From Pseudocercospora fijiensis CIRAD86 (taxonomy: Eukaryota > Ascomycota > Dothideomycetes > Mycosphaerellales > Mycosphaerellaceae), in assembly GCF_000340215.1 (NCBI RefSeq), contig NW_006921533.1:6043424-6107423 (forward strand): a DNA stretch of 64,000 nucleotides. The letters run 5' to 3'. Below are positions 21,577 through 32,270 of this stretch, piece by piece (positions within the stretch are counted from its first letter, which is position 1; each line of letters opens with the position of its first letter). The notes under the pieces were generated by a model that saw only the letters and a list, made by a program, of their open reading frames with translations, searched no databases and was not told the DNA's origin. Made by a program: the position numbers and the translations under genes.

Positions 21577-23542
21577 CTACCATCCGCCCCTCCCTTCCTC
21601 AGCAATCTTGCCTGACGCCTCCCGTCGACCTCTCAGACCAGTCTGCTGCTCTGAAGCATAGAGATTGGCATCAGCGATGTCAGCACCAGTTCGCGAGATA
21701 ACGCGTGTTTGCTGGTGTTTTGGTGGACTAGGCGATCTTGAGTTCTGTGGTGTCGGATAGCCGTACATTCCTCGTACTGCGCTGCCGTCGAAATTTGGAA
21801 GATTGCCAGGGCTGTTACCGCGAATGCCACTGGTCGCCGAAGCAAGATCGCCATATTGCTTGCGCTTTGGACTGGCACTCATCGTTGTCTTCAGCGATGG
21901 TGCGGATTCCGAGTAGACGGACGAGGTTGCAGTCGCATGGGATTGAACAGTCGCAGTCCGAGCGACACCAGTCTCGATCAGCTGGTAGTCGGAATGCGTG
22001 TCCGGGCCGGCTAAGTCGTGAACTGAAGTGGTTGGTGTCGGAGGATTCATCTTCAACGGCTGCGGTTGTGCGTGGGCATCCGTGACGAACGAGTCATGCT
22101 TCTGCAGAGGAGGAAGTTTGACATTTGGGAGTGTTGGCTCGCGGTTATGGCCACGGTTGTTCTTGCGGCGTGGTGCTCCTAGGTCTGATGTACTGTCCTC
22201 CTCCAACACATACCAATTGTCGTTCAGCAAGCTGTCCTTCTGCTGAGACTTGACCAGATCCTTCGATGGAGCTGATGCATGGCGGTCGGGATTTCCTTGA
22301 CGACTCATCGGCTGAGTGGAGAACCTGGGGACGGCGGGGATATTGCCATAGTCGACAACTTTCCCGTGGTCACCATCGTTTACGAGCGTACCAGCACGTG
22401 AGCGAGCGCCACCGGGGACATCCACACGAGAGCTCCTAGCTGAGTATGGTCCTTGGTTGATCGAGAACTCGTCGTACTGTTGGCGCGAAAGACGTGCCGA
22501 GTTTGGATTATGCGGTGAGTACGTGTTGTCGGAGTCCGTCCTGGTGTGACCCCAAGGAATTGTCCTCGAATCCGGCTCCTTCGCAGTGAACGGTCTTGAG
22601 TCACTGACATTAAGCGTGCTTCCACTCAAGTATCCTGCCTTCTTCTCCGACATATCCGTGGACACTGATGACAGAGTTGCCTCAGAGTTCTTGTACTTGT
22701 GCTTCTGAGATCTGCTGCGGTTACTGCCAGTCAAGTTATCCTCGAGAGGATTCATATCAGGCGGCAGATGTGAGATCTTTCTGAACATCACGATCAGATA
22801 CAAGTCCAGGCCAACGCTGACCAGGTGCAAGGCTCCGACGGCAATGCTTGCAATGAATGTCACATATATGACTGTTGTCGTGGCGTATTCGGTGCTGAAG
22901 AAGCTCGTCCACCGGTCATCCGTGCCTGGTTGGAGGTTGTAATTCTGATTCGCGTACAGGGCGATGAAGACGTAGAATGGTGTCAAGCTGGTGTCCGTGA
23001 ACAAGGCGAAAAAGTGATAGCTTGCACTGCTATTCGGGGTCCGGCCGTTGGCAGGTCTCAGGAGGTGGTAAATGGCATACATGGTGATGACAGAGTCCCA
23101 TGCTGGCTGATGACTTTGTCAGTAAACCGTTTCATCAAGTCGACCTACGCATGCTTACCGCGACGCGAATCATCCAGCCTGGGCCATCGTTCGCCATCTT
23201 CAAGCAAATGACGCAGACCAATATTCCGAGCGCTCCTATCTCTTGGTGGCACCTGAGCACGAACTGTAGCCACCTCGCCCAGATGACCTTCTTCTTGGTA
23301 CTCGGTGGCATCGGCTCGTGGGTGATTTGGGGTTGGCCAACAATCATGTAGCTGTCCGGATGTTGGTTGAAGTTGATCAAAGGCTTCCCCTGTTGCTGTG
23401 CCTTGCGCTTCTGGCGCTCCGCCCGCTCTTGCAATGCAGCATAGTGGGCTTGTGTTGCTGCCCTGGGATTGAAGTCGGAGGATGGATAAGCGAGCGACTG
23501 CCTGGCCTCGATTCGATCGTAGAGGTATGGTTGCTCAGGCAT
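21577..23542 (-). CDS. Multi-pass membrane protein with long disordered C-terminal tail, function unknown
   Basis: Two exons, 23542-23159 and 23106-21577, joined across a 52-bp GTAAGC..TCAG intron in phase 0. The product is 637 residues, starting MPEQPYLYDRIEARQSLAYP. Residues about 1-85 are cytosolic-type and Gln/Arg-rich. Four hydrophobic segments follow between about 88 and 225, with an aromatic loop (SYHFFALFTDTSLTPFYVFI) and the last span VIYVTFIASIAVGALHLVSV. The remaining 400 residues are Ser/Pro/Arg/Asn-rich and look disordered and phosphorylatable. The layout suggests a plasma-membrane or endomembrane protein conserved in Pezizomycotina, but I do not recognise a named family. It is divergent from the adrenodoxin reductase gene, with 424 bp between starts. 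Confidence 0.75.
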
Positions 23543-23966
23543 AGTCTCTCAGTGAGGACCGCCTGGGGCGTCTCGGGTCGCGAGCTGTGACCGATGGTCG
23601 TGGTAACGACAGTGTAGATGTCTGGTGACAGTGCGAGGGACTGCTCGCCAGTTCAAACTCTTCTAAGGATGGTAGAAGCTCGATAGTCTCTGGAATGTAA
23701 GGCTCAAGATCTTGGCCCTAGTGGGATCGAATGCTGGCAGAGCTGGCTGGAGAGAGTGGTGCTGCGGTAGCACAGCAGGGATGGGATGGGATGGTCGATG
23801 TGCATCATGCATGGTTGTGTTTGTTCTCGGCGTCACGTGCGTAGCCACGGCAACAATCTTATCAATCGGCCGCATCTACGACTCCGACTCCGACTCCGCA
23901 ATCGCAGTGCTTTCTTCCTGTCACTCTTCTCCCGTTTCAGTCTTTCAAGATTCACCCAGCGAGGCC
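23543..23966. promoter_or_regulatory. Divergent intergenic promoter region
   Basis: A 424-bp spacer between the membrane-protein gene (minus) and the adrenodoxin reductase gene (plus). The reductase frame is open upstream to 23712, but that stretch lacks similarity. A CGACTCCGACTCC-type triplet run near 23877-23896 and a pyrimidine-rich leader before the ATG are the only visible features. Confidence 0.4.
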
Positions 23967-25621
23967 ATGCTTGGGAGGACTGCGGCGTATGTCTGCCGTC
24001 GCTGTCGAATCGCCGCAAGGGGCAATGCTGCCGTCCAGCGGAGGAGGAAGAGGGTCGACTACAGCACCGTCGCCTCACGCAACAGGCCCCTGCAACTCGC
24101 CATCATCGGCTCCGGACCGGCTGGCTTCTATTCTGCATACAGATTGCTCAAGCAGCTCCCGGATGCACGAGTGGACATGTATGAGGGCCTGCCTTCGCCG
24201 TATGGACTGGTTCGGTTCGGCATTGCGCCCGATCATCCCGAAGCAAAAGTAGGATCCAGCGGCGCGAGAGAGAAAATACAGCACGATGGCTGATCGATGT
24301 ATGTAAGTAGAAGTGCGCAGAGACGCTGCCGGACGTCGCGAAATACCCTGGCTTTAGCTACGTAGGCAATGTGCCGGTTGGTGACGCTCCACTGCACTTG
24401 CCGCTCTCATCAATAGCACCACACTACGACGCTGTGCTTTTCGCGTATGGAGCCTCGAAAGACAAGAAGCTGGGCGTGCCAGGCGAGCATCTACAAGGAG
24501 TACATTCTGCACGAGCGTTCGTGGGATGGTACAATGGCCTGCCTCAGTATGCACATCTGAACCCAGACCTGCAATCCGGCGATACTGCCATAGTGCTTGG
24601 CCAGGGCAATGTCGCCTTAGACCTTACGCGAATCCTTCTCATGCCCCTGGAAGAGCTTAGGAAAACGGATATCTCAGAGCATGCCGTAGAGGTACTCAGT
24701 AAGAGCAAGATTAGAGACGTTAAGATCATCGGGCGAAGGGGGCCACTCCAGGCACCTTACACAATCAAGGAGCTTCGTGAGCTCACGAAACTACAAGACG
24801 TTGGGTTCGTCCCCCCTCCAGAGGGCTGGGACGAGCTCATCCAGATTGAGCGTAAGAAGCTGCCTCGTCAGCTGAGGCGCATCGTGGAGGTGCTTGAGAA
24901 GGGCAGTCAGACGCCAATCGAAAAGGCATCCAAGGCATGGCAGTTGGGCTATTTACGCTTCCCGGTAGAATTCATGGCGAACAAGAAAAATGGCCCAGAT
25001 CTCGCAGCCGTAGGCTTCGAGCAGATGGAATACGTTCGGCCACTGAATGAATATTTGACAGGCGATCCTCAGCAGTCACTGTATGCACTTCGCGCAGCGA
25101 AAGTCAAAGCAACAGGCCAAAAGTCCATGATCACAGGCACGCTGGCCTTTAGATCTATTGGATACGAATCCGAAGCTTTGCCTGGAATGGATGCCATTGG
25201 TGTTCCATTCGACACCAAAAAGGGCATCATACCGAACGATCGCTATGGACGCATCTTGTCACCGGATCGTGGCCCCGGTGATCTGACCGCAGGCCATGTC
25301 CCAGGGATGTACTGTGCTGGCTGGGTGAAGCGTGGTCCCACTGGGGTTATCGCTAGCACATTAGACGATGCATTCACGACTGCAGATGTCATTGTGAAGG
25401 ACTGGAAAGACGGGGTGCCTTTCAACGAAGGCGGTGACTGGTCGCGAAAGGCTGGCTTAGAAGAAGTGAAGAAGACCATTGCGGAAAGGGGGATTCGTTC
25501 TGTCAGCTGGCAGGACTGGGAGAGGATCGATGCAGAAGAACTTAGACGTGGCAAGGAGAAGGGCAAGGAGCGAGAGAAGTGCAGAAGTGTACAGGACATG
25601 TTGCAGATACTCGACGGCTGA
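23967..25621 (+). CDS. ARH1: Mitochondrial NADPH:adrenodoxin (ferredoxin) oxidoreductase
   Basis: Exons 23967-24248 and 24311-25621, with a 62-bp GTAGGA..GTAG intron in phase 0, give 530 residues. The Arg-rich N-terminus (YVCRRCRIAARGNAAVQRRR) fits a mitochondrial presequence. The FAD-binding motif is AIIGSGPAGFYSAY (46-59), followed by SPYGLVRFGIAPDHPEAK. The NADPH-binding motif is GQGNVALD (191-198), and the C-terminal CAGWVKRGPTGVIASTLDDA is near invariant in the family. The enzyme passes electrons from NADPH to matrix ferredoxin (Yah1), feeding Fe-S cluster assembly, haem A and CoQ synthesis; it is essential in yeast. The acceptor was placed at 24310/24311 because it restores the Lys-Lys-Cys block expected after HPE.K; a site 3 bp downstream is also possible. 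Confidence 0.93.
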
Positions 25622-26309
25622 TCTCTGAAATAGAGCTTGGGCGACTAGATCATATTGACATATCCTGTGCGTCAGTCCTTTCGAGCCAACGCCAACCATG
25701 CCTTGAGGGCGTCATTATGTTGGACTGCCAAACTCGCACTTCTTCGGGGAAATGCCGGTCTATGCCCTTCCAGGTCAGACTTCCAAGGACGCCATACGGG
25801 GAAAGATTCTGCAGACCCCAGATAAGTTATTGTATGAGCAGTGACACGCTTGAAGCCTTTAACTAATGGCACAAAATTCTCAGGAACTGCAAAAAAAAAA
25901 CGCGCCCAAGAGCACAGAGGATCATTGCATCGAACGTCTTTATCGGCTACGGCGAAGAGGTCGGCATACAAAGCATTTTCGCATTGGAGCGAGCATCTCC
26001 TCACCTCATCTCCACCTGGGGTACATATTGCCGTGTTCCGACGGAGCGAAGGACTCTACTGGAGTGGCTGCAAAGTACCGATCACCCCGGATACCATTTT
26101 GCGGCTTGCCGAGCCAAGCCAAGGTGAGGTCGATGAAGGAACGAGGTCATTCGCTACACATGGCCGGTCTCAATCTGACAGGACTTTTTACAAAAGAAGT
26201 GAATTCCTTTGTGGCGAGGTTGTTGTAGGCTAGCATTTCACAGCTAGGACATTGTTCAACCTAGTGAGTGTTACATTACTCTAGACACTCCTTCGTTACT
26301 AGCTCTACA
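25622..26309. other. Intergenic, no gene recognised
   Basis: Overlapping open frames of 110-130 codons occur on both strands but share no motif with known proteins and overlap each other. They are treated as chance frames. Confidence 0.45.
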
Positions 26310-28244
26310 ATGTCACCTTCTACTCGGCGGCCAGTGCGCATTGGCGGTGCGAGCGGCGGCTTCACCGACCGCGTTCGAGCCATCAACTCTCTCGCCAGCA
26401 ATGAAGATGTGGATGTCATAGTCGGCGACTGGCTCTCAGAAATGACCAGGACAATCCACGGCTCCGGCAAACAACGCACGATCAAAGACCTATCCACAAA
26501 ATCTCAGACCTTCAACGAGCTATCTTTCGAACAGCAGCTGGAAACAGCATATTTCGCCGAAAACTTCATGGACTGTTTCGAACCGGCTATCGACAGTCTG
26601 GCCAAGAATGGCGTCAAGTTAGCCGTCAACGCTGGAGCATCCGATACCGAGGTTTTGGCCAAACTTGTTCAACAGACGGTGAAAGCAAAGGGATATGATC
26701 TTAAGGTTGCTTGGATTTCTGGTGATGAGCAGACTGAGAATGTCCGGGAGCTGATTTCTCGGGGTGAGACTTTTGAATCGCTTATGCATGGACGCAAGAT
26801 TCAGGATTGGGAGCAAGAGATTGTGTGCGCGCAGTGTTACCTCGGAGGGCTTGGGATCGCAGAGGCACTGAGAGCGGGAGCTGATATCGTCATCGCTGGT
26901 CGTGTGGCCGACGCTGCTCCAACGATTGGTGCTGCTGCTTGGTGGCATGAATGGTCTCGAGATCAGCTGGATGAGCTTGCCGGAAGTCTTGTGGCAGGCC
27001 ATCTGATCGAGTGCTCGGCGTACGTTACAGGAGGTTATATGTCTTCTTTCAAGGATTTGCTGAAAACTGGCAAGCATGTCAATGTTGGCTTCCCGATCGC
27101 TGCTGTTGACTACAGAGGAAACTGCACAATCACAAAAGAGAAGAACACTGGCGGTTGTGTGACCGTCGACTCTGTTACCAGCCAGCTCCTTTACGAAATA
27201 CAAGGTCCCCTGTACTACAACTCTGATGTCGTGGCTCATCTGGAAGGAGTCAAGATCGAGCAGCTTGGCGAAGATGAAGTCTTCGTCTCTGGAGTCAAGG
27301 GGCTGCCACCTCCAGATACAACAAAAGTCGGAATCTCCGGCTTCGCAGGCTGGCAGGCTGAGTACCACATCTACCTCTGTGGTCTCGACATCGACGAGAA
27401 ATGCAAGTTCGCCGAAGACCAGATCAAATATGAACTTGGAGAGGAGAGGCTGAATAAGTTCTCCTGTCTAAAGTTCACGCGAAACGGCGATTCACCCATC
27501 GATGCAAGAAATCAGGACATCGCCACAGTAGACTTCCGCATCTTCGCCCAATCGAAAGATCGTCAACTCCTCAGCATGAGAAATCCCGAAGGCTTCTTTC
27601 GAATCTCCATGGTCAACTTCCTCATGTCATGTCCCGGCGCCACTTTGAGCAACGATATGCGACAAGCCGAAGGAAAGCCTTTCTACGAATACTGGCCGGC
27701 ACTTCTCCCTCAAACCTGGGTGAAGCATCAAGCACATCTCCTTTTCGAGCCCGAAGCTGGGAAACAAAAAGTCATAGATATTCCACCTCCTACTCTGACC
27801 GAGAAGCACAAGCGTCAACAGCCATCCTACGAAACTTCTAATCCCGCAAAGCTTTCTGCCCTTGGCGAGACCGTGCGTGCCCCTCTGGGTACTATTGTTC
27901 TCGGTCGAAGCGGTGACAAAGCCAGTGATTGCAATGTCGGCTTCTTCGTGCGCCCGTCACCAAACGATGAGCTTTGGGAGTGGTTGCGCACAATTCTCAC
28001 TGTTGAGAAGATCAAGGAGTTACTTGGTCCAGAGGAGATTCACAAATTTGGCAAGGCGGAATTGAGGGTAGATCGTTTCGAGATACCAAATGTCCGCGCT
28101 GTGCACTTCTTGTTGCACGATCATTTGGATCGTGGGTATGACAGCTGCTCGACGTACGATACGCTCGGGAAGAATTGTTGCGAGTACTTGAGGGCGAAGA
28201 CTGTGGATATCCCGAAGAAGTTCTTGGAGTATGCCAGAATCTGA
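26310..28244 (+). CDS. AtuA-family protein (DUF1446, acyclic terpene utilisation A-like)
   Basis: Intronless, 644 residues from the ATG at 26310; the frame is open 14 codons further upstream, but only from a GTG. The N-terminal two-thirds matches the AtuA/DUF1446 core: RPVRIGGASGGFTDR, VGDWLSEMTRT, LAVNAGASD, CAQCYLGGLGIAEALRAGAD, IVIAGRVADAAPTIGAAAWW, and ECSAYVTGGYMSSFKD. The C-terminal 100 residues carry LGTIVLGRSGDKASDCNVGF and YDSCSTYDTLGKNC, which in bacteria can be a separate small AtuA-like domain. In Pseudomonas, AtuA is needed to grow on citronellol/geraniol. Fungal relatives are common, but their reaction is not known. No terpene-catabolic neighbours lie beside it here. Confidence 0.9.
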   Translation: MSPSTRRPVRIGGASGGFTDRVRAINSLASNEDVDVIVGDWLSEMTRTIHGSGKQRTIKDLSTKSQTFNELSFEQQLETAYFAENFMDCFEPAIDSLAKNGVKLAVNAGASDTEVLAKLVQQTVKAKGYDLKVAWISGDEQTENVRELISRGETFESLMHGRKIQDWEQEIVCAQCYLGGLGIAEALRAGADIVIAGRVADAAPTIGAAAWWHEWSRDQLDELAGSLVAGHLIECSAYVTGGYMSSFKDLLKTGKHVNVGFPIAAVDYRGNCTITKEKNTGGCVTVDSVTSQLLYEIQGPLYYNSDVVAHLEGVKIEQLGEDEVFVSGVKGLPPPDTTKVGISGFAGWQAEYHIYLCGLDIDEKCKFAEDQIKYELGEERLNKFSCLKFTRNGDSPIDARNQDIATVDFRIFAQSKDRQLLSMRNPEGFFRISMVNFLMSCPGATLSNDMRQAEGKPFYEYWPALLPQTWVKHQAHLLFEPEAGKQKVIDIPPPTLTEKHKRQQPSYETSNPAKLSALGETVRAPLGTIVLGRSGDKASDCNVGFFVRPSPNDELWEWLRTILTVEKIKELLGPEEIHKFGKAELRVDRFEIPNVRAVHFLLHDHLDRGYDSCSTYDTLGKNCCEYLRAKTVDIPKKFLEYARI

Positions 28245-28332
28245 ACGTTGGAGACGGAGGAGACGCCAGATTTGGGTTCAAAGTGTTGTCCTCTTGTCAT
28301 TCAGCTCAGCCTCTGCGGAGAATTTCGCAATC

Positions 28333-30330
28333 TCATTGACTGTACACATCGTGATTGAATAAGACAGGGAATTTTCCAGCCTCGCAATCTCCTCTCACGT
28401 ATACGCTGACAGTTCTACCCTTGACAGCGAAGATTCCCTCGCCTTTCTCGTCAATGACGACTTCAGGTCGTGCTTCTCTTTCACTGAGCACATCGACCCA
28501 TCTCTCTCCTGGTCTTCCAGCAGTCATTCTCTTGATCGTCCACTTATCTGGCTTGCCAATGCTCATGATCACCACACATCCCGGGCGATCATGGGTTCCA
28601 GACCGAGTCCAGCCGATGCAAGACATGGAGTCAAAGTAATCTCTCTGCTCACCATACGCACATATTTTGCGAGCGATCATGAGACTTGGCAGAAGACAGC
28701 GTGTCGATGTGCTTTGGTCGCATGTGTTGGCTCCAGAGGTGCTTGCGACTGGTAACCGACACGCTGGTCCTTCTGGCCTGGTCTTTTTGTCACCCAAAGT
28801 TCCGTACAGATCGCCCCAAAATACGCAGGGCCTTCCTTCGCGTCTGAGCAAAATGAAAGCATAGAACAAGCTCTTCAGGCCCTGATCCATAGGCGTGTAG
28901 CTGCTTTGATTCGTCTGCGTGTCATGATTCGTAACAAACGTGAAAGCCTGACATGGTCGTATGGATACCAATGAAGCCTTGTCAGGATCTCCAGGTCCAG
29001 ACAAGAGTGTTCTGAGATCAGCATTCTTGCTGCCTTTGCGAACATCTTCACTGATCCGACTGAAACTGTAGAAAAGTGGTGCGTCAAATGCCCAAGCTTG
29101 GGAGTGACCGCAACCAGCAGGCGTGACGAAATCCAGCCATCGAAGGATTCTACCCACTTCGCCAGATAAGACTTCGCCGAGAATGAAAGCATCCTTCCCA
29201 TACTTCCTCCGACTTGCTTGATGTACGTTGCTGATCCACTCGCGAGTGAAGCTCCATGAGAAGTGCTGTGCTGCGTCTAGACGGAATCCATTTACGCCGG
29301 TCTCCTCGATCATCCACTGACCCCATCGTAGCACGTCTTGTCTGACCTCTGGGTGGGCGTAGTAGATGTTCGAGAAGAGGAGGTAGTCATAGTTGCCAAA
29401 TGTCTTGTCGACGTCCTCCATCCAGCCCTTTCCTGGTCGAGTAGCTGGCGCATACTGTGCCTTTATAATGCTCTTTGCATCACGTGCAAATCGCTGCAGT
29501 CGATTGAATCCATTCATAGGTCTGCTGGGCATCGGCATCTGGTTCTCGTTCGGCTTCGGATAGGTCGCGGGATCATCTATCAACTTGTAAATCGCATTCT
29601 TTTGCGACCTCTGATCCCAATCCGTGCCGCTAAAGTGCTCCGCACGCCATTTCAGAGGACTGTACTTCATGCCTTCTCTTTCTCGTCCGGGAAAGTCATA
29701 TTTCAGCCAAGCCTGGACCTTCTTCGGATCACATATCTCTATTCTGCGATCTTGATGGTCCACTTCAACAGCCCACGTCTCATCTATAGCATCTCCAGCG
29801 GTCTTATGGTTGAGAACCGCATCCCATATCAGTTCCACACCTCGATTCCCACACTGTTTGGCCGTTTCGACCAAATCGCGTAGCTCTTCCCGGCTTCCCC
29901 ATTTGGTACTCCTCGTCCATTTTTGATCAAACTCACCAAGATCCCAAAGGTCATAGCAGTCGTAGCCGTTGCCCTGCGGATTGTTGGCTTTGCAGCCTGG
30001 TGGAAGCCAAAGAGACGTCACTCCCAACTCTGCTAGCGAAGGCAGGATACGTGCAAGTCTTCCCCAGTGCGAATTCCCACTATGCGTCTCGTGCGGCTTA
30101 GGCGGTTCTGATCTCGTGTGCCATTCGAATGCTTGGAAGGAGAGCTCGTTTTCAGGCGTCTGCTGCGGGTACGGCGAATCATTCGTCGATGGTGCGCCGA
30201 AGGTCGTCGGGCGATCTGGAATCGGGGGTGGTATCTGTTGTGTGCTCTGCTGTGCCTGCTGACTGTCTGCTGTCGACAGTGCTTCGAGCTCGTCTTGCAG
30301 CTTGTTTATGCTGCGTTTCAGCCACGACAT
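28333..30330 (-). CDS. Intracellular alpha-amylase, GH13_5 (AmyD-like)
   Basis: A 665-residue intronless protein with no signal peptide (MSWLKRSINKLQDELEALST opens as a soluble helix). GH13 regions appear in order: LGVTSLWLPPGCKANNPQG, then DAVLNHKTAGDA (region I), GFRLDAAQHFSW with nucleophile Asp352 (region II), ILGEVLSGE with acid/base Glu386 (region III), and FVTNHDTQ with Asp470 (region IV). All three catalytic carboxylates are present. This matches the cytosolic amylases of Aspergillus (AmyD) and bacterial GH13_5 enzymes. Fungal members act on intracellular alpha-glucan and have been tied to cell wall alpha-1,3-glucan levels. Its 3' end faces that of the AtuA-like gene (convergent, 88 bp apart). 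Confidence 0.93.
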   Translation of the reverse strand: MSWLKRSINKLQDELEALSTADSQQAQQSTQQIPPPIPDRPTTFGAPSTNDSPYPQQTPENELSFQAFEWHTRSEPPKPHETHSGNSHWGRLARILPSLAELGVTSLWLPPGCKANNPQGNGYDCYDLWDLGEFDQKWTRSTKWGSREELRDLVETAKQCGNRGVELIWDAVLNHKTAGDAIDETWAVEVDHQDRRIEICDPKKVQAWLKYDFPGREREGMKYSPLKWRAEHFSGTDWDQRSQKNAIYKLIDDPATYPKPNENQMPMPSRPMNGFNRLQRFARDAKSIIKAQYAPATRPGKGWMEDVDKTFGNYDYLLFSNIYYAHPEVRQDVLRWGQWMIEETGVNGFRLDAAQHFSWSFTREWISNVHQASRRKYGKDAFILGEVLSGEVGRILRWLDFVTPAGCGHSQAWAFDAPLFYSFSRISEDVRKGSKNADLRTLLSGPGDPDKASLVSIRPCQAFTFVTNHDTQTNQSSYTPMDQGLKSLFYAFILLRREGRPCVFWGDLYGTLGDKKTRPEGPACRLPVASTSGANTCDQSTSTRCLLPSLMIARKICAYGEQRDYFDSMSCIGWTRSGTHDRPGCVVIMSIGKPDKWTIKRMTAGRPGERWVDVLSEREARPEVVIDEKGEGIFAVKGRTVSVYVRGDCEAGKFPVLFNHDVYSQ

Positions 30331-30996
30331 GCTGTGCTTGCGAGAGGAGGGAAAGAGTAAATCAACGCGAACCTACGACAACATCGATACTCAGCTCGAG
30401 ATGTTGAGACCTCGCATGTCTACTCCCGAAAAGTCACCGTCGTTTGGAGCGTCGTCTCAAGACAGGACCCACTCGCGGAGGTGAGGATCAGAGATGACAG
30501 GCTCACAAAGCCTTTCAGCTATGTGGATCACTGGCACAGCGGAGACCATTCTCGTTGCTTGATTCCGCGAAGGCCCCAAAAGTCTTTGAATCAATGGAAT
30601 GGTGTGTTAAAAAAGAAAGTCGGGCCACCAAAGTTGTGGAAAAAGACTTCGTTCCTCAGATAGGTCTACATCCTCGGCTGCTAGAAAAGCTTACTACCCC
30701 CGAATCATCGTCTGGTAGACCAAAATTGAAAGTATCATTGCAAGACGCCGTCCCTATGCTGTCTACTACTGTACATAAGGTCGGTACGAGAAAGCTGTGA
30801 TGCACCGCCCTCTCTATCATCTATGCCAGCCAGATATTAGGTATGTTGTGGAGGAACCAGCTCGGAGCACCATCCAACGCTTGCTCTCAAGCACTGGAAA
30901 TGCCGTGAACTGCCCTCAACTTGTCCTACTAGCCTGCCTTGTCGCATCTTGAACCAACACTAGCACATGCGCCTGTCTCTGTAGGCTGCGAAACGT
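30331..30996. other. Intergenic, no gene recognised
   Basis: The spacer between the amylase start and the 3' end of the phosphate carrier gene, both on the minus strand. It contains the amylase promoter. Small frames on the plus strand lack any recognisable motif. Confidence 0.5.
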
Positions 30997-32270
30997 TTAC
31001 TTGGCAGCAATCTCGACACCTCCAACGGCACCGATGGCCTTCTTGATGTCACCATAGATGGCGAATTGACCTGCAAAGAATGTCAGCAATGTTTCCAACG
31101 CGCTTCACAGTATCCACCACATACCGGCAGTCAAAGTTCCAACCATGAAGAGACGAGCACCAATACCGCTGTATGAGCCACGGAGACCGAGCTCCTTGGC
31201 AATCTTGATCAGACGGCTGGTGGTGCCCTCACCGGGGAGACCCTTGGTCTTGTTGATCTTTGAAAGCATAGTGTCGGCTGGCTGAGAAACGATGGCGGCG
31301 GCGAAACCGGCGATCAAACCAGACCCAAGGTTGATGACGGTCTGCATACCAGCGCTGGTGTTGCTCTTGTCGAAGAACTTGGAGTATGCGAGTTCCGAGA
31401 CCTTCTCATAAACGACAAACTTGGCCATTGTGTATGGAACCCTGCATGTAGGTTAAGATATGTTCATGTCAATCCCAATCATACCGTATGAAACCTACTG
31501 CTTGAACAGAATTGGGCCGAATCCAGAGTAGAAAGCACCAAGGCCTTCTTGGCTCGCAATCTTGCTCATACCGCTGACGAGACCCTTGGCGAAAGTTGGC
31601 TCGGACACCAATCGGATACGGGTAGCTTCGAGAGGGCAGAGGGCAATGTCGGCGAAGAACTCGGCGCAGGCAGACGATGCGAGGTAGACAGCAGTGCGGT
31701 TGTTCGAGGCAGTCTCGTAGCCGAGCATGTTGATGGATTGCTGCTTGAAGAACTCATATCCACCGAACTTGAAGGCACCCTGCAGGAAGTAACCAGCAAA
31801 GGTTGGGCCAGCACCAGTCAAGAGAGCGCTAGCGCCCTCCTTCGCGATGACCTGACGGAAACCGCCAATCATACCACGGTTGTAGGTAGCTGGGTCGAGC
31901 TGGATACGGGTCTTGACGCTGATCAATGGCCTCCGTTAGTGGTGTTTCTTAAATTTGTTATAAACCCCTACTCATAGCTCTGGTTCTTGTTCCTCCTCAA
32001 TTCCGACAGTGCGTGACCGCCATATCGCACGATTGCGCCTCACAGTGCCAATGACTGTGTCCTGTTGTATTGAAGGTTGACTTACACATCGACAGGTGTG
32101 AGACCGCCGTGGGTGACGGAACAGCAGACAGCGCCGGCGAATGCGAATCGCGCGTAGAGGCCAAAACCAGACAGCTTCTCGGGCTCGACAGCGGCCTCAG
32201 CATTCTGCTTGAGGGAGTCGAGCTTGAGGCTGCCCGTCGATTGCGGTGGTTGTGTCGCGGTGCCGCTCAT
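30997..32270 (-). CDS. MIR1: Mitochondrial phosphate carrier
   Basis: Four exons: 32270-32086, 31918-31499, 31441-31125 and 31070-30997. The introns (167, 57 and 54 bp) are all phase-consistent, giving 331 residues. It shows three mitochondrial-carrier repeats with the signature P-x-D/E-x-x-[30 protein letters not shown] and [15 protein letters not shown]. Each is followed by a G-rich second helix ([17 protein letters not shown] is typical of the phosphate carrier). The carrier imports inorganic phosphate with protons into the matrix for ATP synthesis and sits in the inner membrane. The length fits Mir1/PiC, and all expected transmembrane helices are present. Confidence 0.95.

Noticed and set aside
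25841..26233. Overlapping plus-strand frames of 120-130 codons and a minus-strand frame of 110 codons
   Set aside because: They overlap one another, lack motifs, and one begins at a non-ATG codon; chance frames are the simplest explanation.
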